DNA of 64,000 bases from Ulva prolifera (GCA_023078555.1 CM041201.1:7261172-7325171); one strand, 5' to 3'; positions 21,990 to 34,900 are shown, counted from the stretch's first letter. The notes: generated from the letters alone by a model not told the origin. Made by a program: numbers and translations.

Positions 21990-24900
21990 TCATAGGTGAT
22001 ACTTGAAGAGACGATAAAGCAACGACACATCATTCAAGCTGCTGATGAACTTTTCATTCCCGTTCATGTCGACTGAGCATCCCACAAACGGCAGCATCTT
22101 CAGCAACAGGCGGACATTGAAGAGCCCGCCCCAGCAGAACAGCGCCCGCTTCCACTGCGTCTGCCGGTCAGCTGCATGAACAAACGGCAGGATCCAGAAC
22201 AGCGCGGCAGTTATGTACGTCACGAGAATCACCTGCACCGCACACACCCCATGCTCGTCCACCTGCTTCATACGCATCGCCCCGCGGCCACAGTCTCACA
22301 ACTCCGCCACACCAGCTCCTTGTTGTGGGCCCTGGCGGTGCTACCAGACACTCCGGCTTCGTCCTTGTAACACAACGACGCCACACCAGCCACACGCAAC
22401 TGCTCACGCATCGAGCACGGCCCGCTGCCCTACACCAGTGTATCCACATTCATCGAATCGAGCACATTCCGCCGGGTAATTCGGGCGAGAAAGGTTGCGC
22501 AGTGGACATCGCATGAGCAGCACACGCGGCCCCCTCCACCAGAAGGGCACAGCCAGTCCGCAGCATGGGCAGCCGTCGCCGGCAGCGCACCTCGCTGTAG
22601 ATGAGCTGCCACGCGGTCGCGCGCAGCGCGGAGCGGGCCAGACCGGACGTCCCGATGCGGCCCTTCGCCTGAAGCAGCCGTTGCTGGGCAGCCTGCTGAG
22701 CACTCGACACCTCTTCCTGCTCAGCACCCCCCCCCTCACGCCTCAGCTTGTCTGTGATAAAACATGAGGCCGAGTACATTGGACATAGCAGCGGCTGTAG
22801 CCAAGAACGTGACACGGGTTTTTGGAATCGAGTTGGTGGCCAAACTGAACGGGCACACTGAGATGATGCTTCCGTGTGGAGGCGACCGACCTGATGTCGC
22901 TTTGATGAGGCAAGCTACCCCGGGGATCGTCAAAGCGTGCAAGGTTAATTAGGGCACGCCATTCTGCAGGACGTCGTGTCATGACAGGAGACATGAAGGC
23001 CAACTTTGTGGGTACCAACGAAGGCGGACAGTCCGACCAAGGCGACTGCATGTCTGAAGCAAAAAGGAGGGGCTCTGCCCATGAGGCCACAGGATACATG
23101 GCAGTTTATGGCATGACCCTCACCACGGCCATGCGGGGGCAGGGCTGCCGTAGCGTTCCGTCTGAGCAAAATGCATGTGAACGATGATGCTGATCAACTG
23201 CATCTGCTCTGCAAAGGGCAGGCTGCGTAGGCGGGTTGCATGCAGAGGCCCGCCACGGAGCAGCAGAGGATCACAGCAGAGATCCTCTCTGTCACAGCAC
23301 GGGCGGGCGGAGCACGCTTCAGCAAGCAGCCTCCTGGGAGAGACAACTTCATGAGGCTGGACACCGGGAAGGCACAGCACGCACACGGACTATGCTGCAT
23401 CACGAGCCTCCCATGAGCCTGGGTGCCACCGCGAGGTGGCAAGGAAGGAGGAGCCCCGCACCTGTAGCTTCTGCAGCAGGGCGTCCTCTTCCGCATGCGC
23501 CCCCGCGGCCGCGGTGCATGCCCCTGCCGCGGGGCTCGCGCACGTGCTCGGCACCGACACGGCCCGGGCGCCCGCGCCCCAGGCGGACACAGACTCTGCA
23601 GGCACGCGGTGGTGAGCTCAAGAGCGCTGGTGCAGTGGAGGCTGTGTGCAGCAGGCCCCTCGCAGCGGGCAGTACCGGCATGGGTGGTGCACTGTACTGC
23701 ATCTTGATGTGCTGGCTACGCGTGCATGGCGCCATGCTGCAGTCGACGAGCGCGTAGCTACATATATATAGGTGCTGTGTGATGACAACACAAGCTCCGT
23801 GGACGCGGCCAGAGGGAGCGTGGGAGAGGGGTAATGTTATACAGCGCTATGTGCGGGTACACAGGCAGGCGGGTATGCGCAAGCGTGGGGCCGCACCTTT
23901 GCTGCCGCGGCGGGGCGACCCCTGCAGGTAGTCCATGGCATCAGAGTACCCCAGCCTGCAAGAACGCTGTGCCTCAGTTCCGGGACCGGCCGCGGGCATC
24001 GCGGCACGCCGCCTGGACTCGGGCTCGGGCGCCGAGGGACCCTCACGGCCCATGCGCACGTGCTGTTGTGCACCATGCAGGCATTGCTGGCAGCATGACA
24101 TCACGGCACGCGGTCCCATTCATTCGGAACGCTGTCAATGTCCTCTTCAGGATGCGCCTCAGGTAAGGTAATCCAGGTTTGCTTTACTCTACATCATCAA
24201 TGCTGACAGATTCACCGGGGGTGAGGAGGCGCACTGGTAGAGGCTGTGGAGTTGCTCCCTGGGAGGCGGGAACAGCGCCCAGAGCGGGTTGACGAAGCGG
24301 CTCGGGCGGATATCGGCGCGGCTGCAGTAGAAGGGGCACACAGACACGACCTCGCCGTTGTGGAAGGAGCAGAACTTGCGGCCGAGGAGCATCGCGGAGA
24401 TGAGCTTGAGGTCCGAGAAGCCGCCGTCAATCAGCAGGCCGTGCTTCTGGGTGCGGTAGGGCAGGCCTGCGATGCCGACGGCACAGGAGGACGCCAGGAT
24501 GGCATCCACGTACTCCTCCTGCATGGCTGCGGCAGCCTCGGCACGGCGCGCGGGGCGACCTCGGGGCCTGGGGAGAGTCAGGATGCCTTTGTTTTGGCGG
24601 CCGGCAGGGCCAGGCGTGTCAGGCTGCGGAATGGAGGGAGGGCAGGGTGTTCAGAGCACGTGAGCAGTCGCGGCGTGTGTTTGCGGGCGTGGGTGCCTGG
24701 AGTGTGCGTGCTTCACGGGAACTGATGTGGGCATGGCAGCAGGAGGGTGCAGGTGTGGGCGTCGGAGCTGAGCTGTGCGTTTGTGCGCACTTGCAAGGCC
24801 TGGTGGAGCTGTTGCAGCCAGGGCTGCTGCTCACATCAGCAGCAGTAAGAACACGAAGAAGGACTGCTGGGCACAAAACAGGATATATGATGTTGCCCAG

Positions 24901-25704
24901 GCCGACAAGATGACAGTGCGACCCCGGGATGTGGACCGCCAGGCAGATCATTTGGTGAGCATCATGTCACGGCTGCTTGACTGTACAGCAGCGTACCTTG
25001 CTGCAGAAGTTCTTCCAGCGGATGTTGCGCCAGCCAAAGAGTTTGGTCACTGAGACCTCTAGGCGGTCCCATACTCGGGACGCGATGTCTGGTGGACAGA
25101 ATTTGAGCACTGCCTGCTTCACGTACTGGCGCACTTTGAAGCGGTTCAGGAGCTGTGACCGGCAGTCATCACAGCACTGCCCTATGAACTCCACCATTTC
25201 GTCAAGGTCACACTCGGGCACGAATAGAAGCCCAGCAACACAAGCCCCTCCTGAGCTGCCTATTGCATATACATCCCTGCAAACATGTCAGGTGACTGTG
25301 TGATGCTCTCGCGTGTGGAGTCGTGGGCATTATTGGAACACCTCAGATGTATGGGGCATCGTCCGTGTGATATGCCAAAGAGTTCTGGTGCACACGAGGC
25401 TGGGACAGACCGAAGGCAGCGGCTCGATGGTGAGTCACTGCGCTGCACGGGCATCTTGTTGCATCCCCATCAACACAAAAGGCATGCGTCCCGACATCAC
25501 GTGCGAGTTTCAAAGTGATTGCTGTGTGGTCGAAACGCGGACGGGTCTCGATGCCTTCGAGCCGGAGCATCGCAGTACTGAAGTATCGTGGTCCCACCTG
25601 TCTCGGCCCGTCTCTCTCATGGCCTTCACCACCCCAAAGAAGTACAGAAACAGCCATCCCGACGTGCTGAATGTCCATACAGCTTTGGACTCCTGTGTCT
25701 CCAT
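21990..25704 (-). CDS. patatin-like phospholipase with C-terminal membrane segment
   Basis: Patatin-fold (PNPLA-type) lipid acyl hydrolase. Exons: 25598-25704 (ATG at 25704), 24997-25276, 24235-24623, 23897-23955, 23462-23595, 22540-22746 and 21990-22232 (TGA); phases agree and give 472 residues. The N-terminal strand and oxyanion region is TFSTSGWLFLYFFGVVKAMR. The nucleophile elbow is AIGSSGGA (Ser44 in GxSxG), split from the first exon by an intron. The catalytic-dyad aspartate is in LLIDGGFSD (about residue 195). LGYSDAMDYL matches the late patatin helix seen in relatives. The last two exons add an Ala/Gln-rich segment and a hydrophobic stretch (CALLVILVTYITAALFWIL), so the enzyme may be membrane-anchored. 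It probably acts on phospho- or galactolipids, as in plant and algal homologues; the substrate is not determined. Least certain are the start of exon 3 and whether an extra exon lies between 24623 and 24997. Confidence 0.82.
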
Positions 25705-26841
25705 TGCTGGCAGCGTTGGCTGACTGGCGAGCGTTGCGCTCCCGACACGGAAACGTCCAACAAACTATACCATTCGCAACTCCTTCACAGCAGCATGTGT
25801 CCTGTTGTGAAGGCCTCAGCACCAGCTTCTGAACAAGTAGGTATCCAACACCGTCACATGTATCCAAAGGCTCCTGCAGCGGTCACTCCCCACGCGCGCG
25901 GTCACGCTGGCCTGCGAGAATGCAATCTGATAACATCAACGACGTAGACCATCATGCCGATGTGCCACTGCCCGCAGCCCACGTCGTTCTGAAGCTTCCG
26001 CGATCGCATCCAGTACAGACCACCCGTGCATGCAACAGCAGAGCACACGGTGCCGCTACACCGCAGAATATTCGCCACCATACTGAGACCAGCCGATTAC
26101 GCTTTCATAAACTTTTCCACGCTAAACGCAACAGCAGCACACCTGAATTTTCACGTATCGCTGTACACTGGCGAGTTCACCAGCAGTGATCCATGCTAAC
26201 CCGGTTCCCATGCAACTCATCAGGTCCTACGACTATAGCCATGAAGCTGGCATTGCCTCTGTTTACATTTGCGGACCATGAACTTCCACACCGATGGAAC
26301 TGCTTGAAGTTCGGCCGGTAGCGTACATTTAGAGTGGAGCCTAAAGATGGACCTCATCCTATCGAACTCTTTGGTTCACAGAACTGCAAGCCAAAGTGTC
26401 CAACCCTTGATCGCCCTGCCCTAGTATCTCGAGATAAATGTCCCCCGCAATTGCCACTTGCCTCGTGTTGGATGCTGGCAGACCCCCTCCGCCTTACCCG
26501 TCGTGAACTGTTGGAATGACTCGGTGATTGACTTTGGCCTGTGGTAAGTTGCAAATCCTGCAGCGCAAATTGTGTTCAAACCGCCGCAGCATCGGCACCC
26601 CCGCAATGGCTGTCGCCTGCAACCCTATTGAGACTTCTGTAACGAAAAACGACGTGCCTGTAACACAAACAACCTCAAAACGAAACTTGCCAACGACGCA
26701 GGCCGACATGATTGAGTGTCCATGGCGTTTGGAGGACACAAAGAATCAGAATGCAGGTAGGTGAGGTGATGCAGAATTTCCTTGAGCTTGGGACGCTCAC
26801 TGATGTTGATCATGCGGTGTCCGTATTGGGTCATGTCGCAC
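25705..26841. other. intergenic region upstream of the lipase gene
   Basis: Holds the promoter side of the minus-strand lipase gene and probably the 3' exons of the coiled-coil gene on the same strand. No exon could be fixed. A minus-strand frame at 26494-26739 ends with a CRIC motif but is not convincing. Confidence 0.4.
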
Positions 26842-27140
26842 CTACACTTAATGATGCCGTGTTCACACGGCTGTGGACCACATTCCGTACGCTCAGTTCG
26901 TTTCTTCTCTTTCCGGGCGTCTTGCCTGGCACGCCTGCTGTTTGCTCCGGAATGCAGTCGCTCCTCCTTGAAAAGCCTTTTCTGTGTCTCTTCTTCCTCC
27001 TGACGATTAGCCTTATCTTTCTGCTTCTGAGCTTTGATCAGTTCACGCTGAAGCTTTTGCTGCTGCTTCTGATGTTCGACTGGATTCAACTTCTTCTTAC
27101 TGCTGACAGACTTGGGGGTCTCGTGGCTTGAAAGATCAAC
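26842..27140 (-). CDS. charged coiled-coil exon of an unidentified gene
   Basis: Internal exon on the minus strand, entered through a good acceptor (TTTTTGTCATTGTAG) at 27140 and leaving at a probable donor (GTGCGA) after 26842; the frame stays open to 26625. It encodes a Lys/Gln/Glu-rich helix (NPVEHQKQQQKLQRELIKAQ, then QKQKDKANRQEEEETQKRLF) and a Cys/His cluster (CGPQPCEHGIIKC) that could bind zinc. The opposite strand reads only as Leu/Phe-rich shadow. The start of the charged helix loosely resembles the N-terminus of splicing-associated coiled-coil proteins, but not enough for a name. First and last exons were not found. Confidence 0.45.
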
Positions 27141-28285
27141 CTACAATGACAAAAACCAGCGTCGTAAGCACATCATGGAGGCACTGATGAAGGCCAACGC
27201 TGGCTATGCATTTGACATGGATCCCGGGACGCTCGACATGGTTTCTGTCGGGAAGCACGTGCCAATTTTTAGTTACCAATAGCACACCGGCAGATCCGGA
27301 ACTGCCATGTGAGCTTCTTATTCCATGTCAAGTATCTAGTGTGGCGAATGCGTGCAGCAACCATGCGTGTATACGAGTCTGGAAGGTCTGACGCTCATGG
27401 CAGTGCGCAAGTCGACGACAGTTCCTGGAGGTGATCATACGAACGAAGACACACTAATGATGCAAATCACATTCCGTATGAGCGAAGGACCTGAACACGC
27501 ATGCAATTGAAATTGACAGGGCGAACCCGGCAGTCTGATACGTTGTTCTCCCGCAATGGGAGAAATACAATGCTCGCACGGAGCCGCACACAGCACAGCT
27601 TTCAGAGTGTGTCAGCCTCAGAATGGCAGGTATGAGGAGAACACTTGCCTGCTGCATTTCCACAAGTGTCTTGGCTCGGTAGCAATACTTTGCGCGCGGA
27701 AGAGGTGAGTATTTCGTTCAGAATGATATTCAGATGTTCTATGTTATGTGCTGCAATATCCAGCAAAATTATGGCCGTGCTCCTCGAGTTTACTGTCTAT
27801 GCTACCGATGCCGGAGTCGGGTGAGAGGTGGCCCATGGCGCCCATCTGACTCGGCAATCGGCCATGTCGCGTAACAAAAAGGTGTCATCGAAGTGCCGAT
27901 GGAATGTTGGAGACTGCGACTCTTTGCTTCGTTCAGCGTTGCAATAAACGCTGCTGAGTCATTTGACAACGTGTAATGGTTTGGCGAATCTCGAATAAAC
28001 AGAATCGTCTGGACTGGTACTGGAAGAGCAGGCTGGGAGCCGTTTTTCGCATGCTGTTCGCGCGCTGTGCTTTCGAGCTGCTTCTCAACCCAATTTAAAA
28101 GCGTGTCGACTTAAGTAGGATATAGAGAGAAGACGCGTGCTGTGTTCCAACGCAATACTGCGATGCGCCCGCAAGGCCACGCGGTCTGCCCGAACTGCTC
28201 CTAGCGCCCTTGACATCGCGTGGTGACAAGCGAGGAGCAGCAAACATCACAGTCTAGATTGGACCTCCGGCCATCTGCTGAGCTG
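27141..28285. other. intergenic, one possible short plus-strand exon
   Basis: The plus strand at 27150-27281 reads as a protein-like stretch (MEALMKANAGYAFDMDPGTL, then a stop at 27279-27281) without an obvious splice acceptor. It overlaps the 5' side of the minus-strand coiled-coil exon, so only one of the two can be right in detail. The rest should contain the Asterix promoter. No repeat was seen. Confidence 0.35.
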
Positions 28286-28594
28286 ATGTCCAAAAATCAT
28301 TTAGCGGGGGACCCCCGGAGACCAAAGGATGTCCAGAAGTTCGTCCGTCGCGAGGATCCAGCAGAAGAAAAGCCAACAGAATTTCTCATGATTCTGGCGT
28401 TAGTTTGTGGGATGGTCGGTTTGCTATTCAAGGCCAGATGGGCGGCATGGGCATCATGCTTCTGTTTGGCATCATGCCTTGCTACCACACCCAACGACTC
28501 GACAGATTACAAGCAAGTCATCAGCACAGTGATGTTTGCGGTTATGGGTCTGCTTGCCAGCTACTTGCCTGTACATCCAAAGGCGGAGAGCTGA
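28286..28594 (+). CDS. PAT complex subunit Asterix (WDR83OS/UPF0139 family)
   Basis: Small ER membrane protein of the PAT complex, which with CCDC47 chaperones transmembrane segments during multipass protein insertion. The gene is a single exon: ATG 28286, TGA 28592-28594, 102 residues, close to the roughly 106 of the animal protein. Diagnostic features are the N-terminal DPRRPKDVQKF motif, a helix MILALVCGMVGLLFKARW, WAAWASCFCLASCLA, a short polar loop with TPNDSTDYKQVISTVM and a third hydrophobic segment ending SYLP. I chose ATG 28286 because upstream in-frame codons offer only GTG and family members start close to the DPRRP motif. The gene is intronless, unlike its neighbours. Confidence 0.9.
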   Translation: MSKNHLAGDPRRPKDVQKFVRREDPAEEKPTEFLMILALVCGMVGLLFKARWAAWASCFCLASCLATTPNDSTDYKQVISTVMFAVMGLLASYLPVHPKAES

Positions 28595-31213
28595 GCACAC
28601 ATGTCGACACACAGTGTCCAGCCTGCAGGCAGGTATGCATCGAGCACCTGTGCAGCTGAATCACGTTGATGACACCGTTGTACATACCTTGGAACACCTT
28701 TCGCTGCTGGCACATTTGGAGTGCGCACGAGTTGCCACAGTTACCCTTTTGCTCATACCCACTTGCGCCTGGCACCGAGTCCACAGTCATATCCTGACCA
28801 GCCGAGCTTGGACAGTACATGTTGGGCATCCTCCTAGACATACCCTGGATGGCGATTTGTTTTGCAGATCCAGCATTGAGCCAGCCATTACAATACGGGC
28901 GGGTGTGATGTGTGCCCTGTAATGGAGAGCCAGCGTCGAGACGACGCCAGACCATTCCAGGCGAGATGCCATACCGAGCCACAGTCCCTGAAAAGCAGGC
29001 TCCAGCTTCCACAGATATATTCCCGTGGTAGCAGTGGTAGCAGCAGCATTCTGCAGCCGCGCAACAGCAGTGAGCTGTGCAAACAGGCAATGCAGCGATT
29101 GTGTAGCAGAGTATTGCATAGTATTCCAATTTCAATGGACAGTGGGCTGTGTTCTGCCATGCTCAGTTTCGCTGTAAACCTCCGCCGCTAGTGGCGAGCT
29201 CTGCAGGCCCGCCGTGTGCATCTCCAATCAAGTAGCAGTATGTGGCCAAGAGCATCCCATGTGGTCCGCCTTGCTTTCAGCGCAGTTTCATGCAAGGGGC
29301 ACTTGCCTGCCCCCCCCCCTCGTTCCTCAAACAACGTTGCAATCAGCTAGCGGCTTGCTGCAAGGGATTGGACGGGGTGTGCCTCCTGCTTTTGGGTCGT
29401 AAGGCCGCAAGGGCCCATTCCGCCACCCGACGAGGCCGCATGCGGGCCGAGGCGTCAGCCGCGCGGATTGTGGCAGACAGCAATGCGAGGCAGTCAGTGC
29501 GGGCCAGATCCTTACCTGTGGCGAGGAGCGCTGACAAAACTCAGCAAAGCCCAACTCCGTCACTCGGTTCAACACCCATCCACACAATCGCGCTTTGGAG
29601 GCTGTTGGGCACCCTCTCCCAGGTCCCTCCCCGGTCTGCCGTTGTGTGACATTTTTGCACGAGCCCCTGTGTTGGGATTGCAGCGATGGATGATAAGCTC
29701 GTCAACAATTGTGGTGCGGACGTTTGCTCACAACCAAGCATGCCACTGCGGTGTGTACCACACAGCCATGCACTGAACTGCACGCGGCAGGTCTGCATTG
29801 TGGCGACTTGCATGTGCATGCCATGCGTGATGATGCTGCCTTAGTGGTCAGTGTGGGTATGGGCGAAGGTGACCAATTCACCCAGTACGGGCATGTGGTT
29901 GAGAGGTGGCAGCAGCTGTTGGTGTGGAGCTCGCCCGAAGCACATCATGCACATCATTGTATGCACTGCTTTGTACATCAGTTTGCATCAGTGTGCTCGC
30001 TGCTATGCTGCATGTGAGCCGCTGATGCCACGCAGCCAGCGCAGCTCATCCCTGCGATGCAGTGTTGGGTCACTTTGCAGCATTTCCAGGACTGCCACCC
30101 CGCAATTAGATCTGAACATTCGGAATGTTTCTGTGTGATTGGGCCCGATGACCCAACACTGCGGCGATGGAGCCATGATGTCAGAAGCACAGGGCGCAAC
30201 TGAAGTGATGCATATGGGCTGTGTTCACCTGCGCATGGGCGTAGGCGAGGCTCATGAGCGGCATTTGGGTGGGCAGAGGCTGGGCTTTGAGTCGCCCTGG
30301 CACAAGATAGCAGAGGGAGATCGCGATTCAGGCTTCCTGGCAGTGCTGGTGGGGCGGTCCGCATGGTCGCAGTGAGAGGTGTGAGCAGATACGAGTTGTA
30401 CCAAAGAAATCCCACTGAGAACTCTGGCAGGGCTGACCAATGACAGCTTCGTTCCAGCGCTCCATGACCCTGGCCTATGTGCACAGCTCAAGCTGGAGTG
30501 TCCCTGCGGTGGCTGGAAGTAACTACGTACAGCGGCAGGGGCAATAGCAAGGCTGAACACAAAACCTAGGTCCGAAACTTCGACCTGTGGCCCCTGGGGC
30601 GTGTGCGTGGGTGTCAAAACCAGAGGAAGTAACACATGTGGCAGTGAAACCGACCATTGGCGGAATCAGCAAGCAAGTACTTCTAGCGATATGTACAAGG
30701 TAGGAAAGCTGCCAGAGGATCGGACGTTCTACGAAATTTGCAGCATTCGATCAAGCGGAGTGTGCCGGTGCAGGAGCACTGCGTCGGCCGCCTGCATGAG
30801 ATCCTGCCCACCATCTTCGCATCCCTTAGATAAGGACACACAGCCTGCTTCTGCATGTCGACGGGTGAATGTTCTGGACTGCTGTGGCACTGCAGGTGTG
30901 TACGTCAGCAGGGAGCACTGACGCCATTTTCGCCGGCCTCCGCGGGCCATTCCACGTGCCATTCAGACGCTGCGGCAGGATCTCCGTGGCATCCAACAGC
31001 CACAAGAGGCCGTATGTCCACTGAGGGCGAAGCAGGCTGGCCGTGTCATCATTTCTGGATCGTCTGGTGCTGCTTGCGTTGTTCAGACCGCATGTGATCA
31101 CTGTTGCGACACTGTCTGCCAACCACATCCAACTCGAGCCGCGATTTCGGAAACGCTATTTGAACATTTTGAGCGCATCTTTTTAACGCAAGTCTGGTTC
31201 ACAATAAATCTAC
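28595..31213. other. 2.6-kb region without a firm gene
   Basis: A minus-strand frame 28682-29135 is cysteine-rich with a hydrophobic start (MKLEYYAILCYTIAALPV) and contains a plausible stretch (YEQKGNCGNSCALQMCQQRK) ending at a GTATGT donor. This could be an exon of a small secreted or membrane protein, but two other frames are also open and no family is recognised. The frames between 29.3 and 30.7 kb are equally unsupported. The segment just before 31214 should carry the promoter of the MYND gene. Confidence 0.35.
30826..31128 (-). CDS. hypothetical minus-strand ORF, divergent from MYND gene
   Basis: Open frame from ATG 31128 to a stop at 30826, 100 residues, beginning MWLADSVATVITCGLN and containing QWTYGLLWLLDATEILPQRL, which looks like a genuine amphipathic or hydrophobic protein segment. 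The C-terminal part after ASVLP is less protein-like, and an intron may start there (GTACAC). The ATG lies 85 bp from the start of the MYND gene on the other strand, so the two could share a promoter. The pattern loosely recalls a peroxin-11-type segment, but this is not enough for a name. Confidence 0.3.
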   Translation of the reverse strand: MWLADSVATVITCGLNNASSTRRSRNDDTASLLRPQWTYGLLWLLDATEILPQRLNGTWNGPRRPAKMASVLPADVHTCSATAVQNIHPSTCRSRLCVLI

Positions 31214-31844
31214 ATGGCCGTTTGCAAGCAGTGCCTGAAGGAGAACGCCTCCAAGAAATGCTCGGCATGTAAGCAAGTCTGGTATTGCAATAAAGAATGT
31301 CAAAAAGCACACTATAAGATACATAAGAAAGAATGTGCTCAACTTGCGCAATCTGGGGGGAGGAAAGGTGGGGCTCACTTCGCTGTGGTCATGTTGTGAC
31401 ATGCAGCTTAGATCTCCGCGGCATCCGATCATTGGGCCATAGTCGCTGCACTGTGCTGTTTGATTTTCCCAATTATTGCGCTCTGGCAAACATCTCCGTC
31501 AGCCAAGTCGGCCTTTGTGTAATTTGCTGCTGGTGCATCCAGAGGAGCCCTCCGGAACTGGTGAGCGGATACAATTGCAAGAGGACGATTTTGAGGCGCT
31601 CAAGAAGAATTTCGATTACGTCTGTGACAAGTACAACCTCCGGTCAGAAGAGAAGTCCTCTCAGATCGCAGACTTCCTGACAGATCCAAGTGCAGCGAAC
31701 TTCGACACAAATGCTGTGGCAGAGAAGTTCGGGATGAGCATGCGGGATGCAAATACGTTCATGATGTGGATCCAAGTCGGCACGAAGTTCAAGCGGGAAG
31801 TCATCGATAAAAACGCGGAACTCGCCAGTAAAGGCCTCATCTAG
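31214..31844 (+). CDS. small MYND zinc-finger protein
   Basis: Two exons, 31214-31367 and 31543-31844 (TAG), phase 1 junction AAAG|GTGGGG to CATCCAG|AG, 151 residues. Residues 4 to about 41 are a complete MYND zinc finger: CKQCLKENASKKCSACKQVW, then YCNKECQKAHYKIHKKEC. The spacing C-x2-C ... C-x2-C ... YC-x3-CQ ... H-x3-H-x3-C includes all zinc ligands. The rest is a highly charged helical domain of about 100 residues (DDFEALKKNFDYVCDKYNLR to the end ELASKGLI) with no SET domain, so it is not a methyltransferase. MYND fingers usually bind proline-rich partners. Start chosen at the first ATG, which directly precedes the finger. Confidence 0.85.
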
Positions 31845-31986
31845 ACCAGCTGCCATGGTACATAGTCTGCACTGGTACAGCATGCGCTTCATCCCGCAAA
31901 CCACATCACCCTCCGATCTGTTGCGATCGGATGCTGATGATAGATTACATTAGCTTCTAACAGTGAATTTTGAACCCAAACAACAT

Positions 31987-34900
31987 TTAATTCGCAACTG
32001 TTGCACTGCCTGCAGCCAGTGCGCTCTTTGCCCGATGCATTCCCTCATGACCCGGCAACAATCGTTTCATCGCCGCAGTCGCATCGACAGCCCCCCCAGG
32101 CCGAATCAGCAGCTCCGCAACCTCCTGCCCACCTTGTTCCTGGCCGAATCGCTCCGCCAGGTGCTCCTGCCAGATCCGCCCAGCCAGCGTCTCCGCATAC
32201 TGGTATGCATGGCACAGCCCGCCATAGGTTATTGCGTGAGTCATACTGAAATGCGGAAACGTCCCATGTGGCGCCGGCAGAGGCAGCACCCGGTTGACCT
32301 CTGCCACGTAGCTCTCTTGCAGTGCTGCCGCGGTCGTCGGCGGCCGCTCGCCATGCAGGCACGCGTCCATGCGCGGCAGCGCCAGGCTCTGCAAGTGCAG
32401 CACGTTGCTGCAGAAGCCCTCCTGGAGCAGCAGCATCTGCTTGAGCTGTTCCCGCCTGCCGGAGTCGAGGCCGGCGTGGCCGGCCGCCAGTAGCCACTCG
32501 AGCACCTCCCCATGCATGACGGCGGCCTCCAGGATGTGGGAGGGGAGCTCGACTGCGTCCAGGGGCCCCCGTGCGCCGAACATGTGCTGCAGGTCGTTGT
32601 CGCACATGACAGAGTTGAGCGCGTGGCCGAATTCATGGAACAGCGTCTGAACCTGCAGCCCACCGCTTGAGGCTCACCTACCGGAAATATACTCGTGCCA
32701 CCTGGCGCACTGCAGCTGGCGCTGCAAAGCAGCCATGCAATGGAGCGACTGCAGACGGGCCGACTGTGGCTTCCTGTGCTGCTGCTAGAAGTATAGTTGA
32801 TTGTTTGCCGAGTATGTGTGTGTACAGGTTGCCAATGGCTTCGCAGGCACTGGATCGGATTGATGCGGCACCCCACGATGCATTGTATAACGCAATCCAG
32901 AATCTGTTCCAGCGGAGGACCAAGAGAGGCTGTACAAAAATGATGCCTGCGTTCGTTGGTGTCCACAGTACCAATCCTCACTTGCCGTCAGCCGCATTGC
33001 AGAGCTCAATGCACACACACGCAAACAAAACAGATTCGAGTCCCACACACAGCAGCAGCACGAGCGGCCAGCAGCGCCGTCACACCTCGCTGATGGAGAG
33101 CTCATCCCGTGCAGACGAGAAGCTGCACGCGAGCGCCACGATGGGTCGCCGATAGCTGCCGTCCCCGGTGCGCTTGCCGCAGCGCAGCGTGTAGTGCGCG
33201 TTGGACTGCTGCTTGCCCGGCCGCCGGTCCAGGTCGAGAAAGACCGTCCCGAGGTCGCCCCGCTCACGGCTCACCGCCCGATACTTCTGCACCCCCGGCG
33301 CCCACGACTCCCTGCACGCATGTGATGCATGCATGACGGCGCCGCAGCCTTGATGCCACGCATGCAGGCAGCGAGTGGGTGACAGACTGTCAGACGGGGA
33401 TGTGCATGGTTCGGGGGGCTGGAGGCCCCTCCCTTGATGCATGTGGCAGGACGTTCTCGGCCACCGCCGCTGCCCGACATGGCCAGCTGATGCCACGAAA
33501 TGCACAAGCAGGCTCCAGCTGCATCGCCGCAGCTACTGCAATAGTACCGTACTAAATAAGGTCCATCGACATGTAACGCGAAACGCTGGATTTTCTAGGT
33601 ACCAAGCTAGGTATATATAATCAGTCGTTTTCAGGGTGTCTGGCCCAAAATTTTGTGGATTTATTAGACCTAGACCCCATGTAACGCTGCCCTTTTCGTC
33701 GATGGACTTAATTCAGTACGGTATACCAAGGGAAGCAGAGCGCGGGGTGCACACCGGTCACTGCACGGCATGTGCTCAAACGAAACGCCGAACAGGCGCT
33801 CCACCACCCGGAACAACGTGCTCAGCGCCACCGCAACAGTGAACCCTGGCTCCTTCACCCCTAGCCCGCGCCTCTGCACCTCGTGGTCGAGCCCCTGCTG
33901 CCGCGCCAGCGCCAGATCCCAGATCGCGAGCGGCTCCCCCCGGCCCAACAGCCCGAGGTCCCGGGCGGACCGCTGCAGCGCCTCGAGCTCCCCGGCGGCT
34001 GCCTCACGGCTGTCGGCGGCGAGGCCGGAGAGGAAGGCGTGCACGTCGGCGGGGTGCTGCGCGAGGGCCGCGCCTTGCATGCGGTAGTGCATGTAGCTGG
34101 GGCTGCCGACGACGGCCGCGAGGTCGTGGCGCACCGCCGCCAGCTCCACGATCGACTCCTGCACGCCCTCCTGCAAACACGCCGCGGTGACTGCTGACTG
34201 CGCGCTGCTGGCTCGTGAAGCTGACGCGGCGACGGCGGTGCAGCGTGTGCTGGTGTTCACCCGCAGGGCGCTGTTCAACAGGCAGCCCGACGAACGTGGT
34301 GCACAGCGATGGTTCTAAGTAAAGTAAACCTGAATTTACTGAGCCGTATCCTATTGGACATTGACGTATGCCGGAGAGGGTTGTCGGCGGCATGTGCTGC
34401 TGCTGCGGAAGGGCCGGGCAGGAAGGGCCCCAGAGGGGTGTGGTGTCTGCGCGCAGGCGGGCCGTGACTGCAGGCCGCTGCCGCGAAGCAGCTTGTGCAT
34501 GCCTCCACAGCAACGACGACACGTGGCTGCGGTCAGCGAGAGTTTCTTTCCCAGGAGGCGCGCACCAGCACCAGCACCACCGCGCACACGGTCACCCCGA
34601 ATGCATGCATGCATGCATGGCTACATCGGCATCTGACCACGAATCAACAAGGGCACTGGGAGGTCCAGCCGGTGCCTCTGTTCATTAACCGTTTCCGCCG
34701 TAGACGCTCTCTCGCTTGTGCACATGAGACATGGAGCATGGCACGGACTCCTGTGTGGCAGCAATAACCATGATGCAGGCGTATGCATGCAGGGCGTGGA
34801 GGAGAGGCAACAGCTGCGTACCGGGAGGGCCCTCAGTGCCGTGTACGCCACTTTGCGGGCAGCTGAGCTTTTGGTCTGTGAGGCCAGCCACCTCTGCACA

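Noticed and set aside
26712-27131. Hydrophobic plus-strand ORF with Leu/Phe runs
   Set aside because: It is the antisense reading of a Lys/Glu/Gln-rich coiled-coil exon; the leucine runs mirror CAG/AAG-type codons and no membrane-protein family matches.
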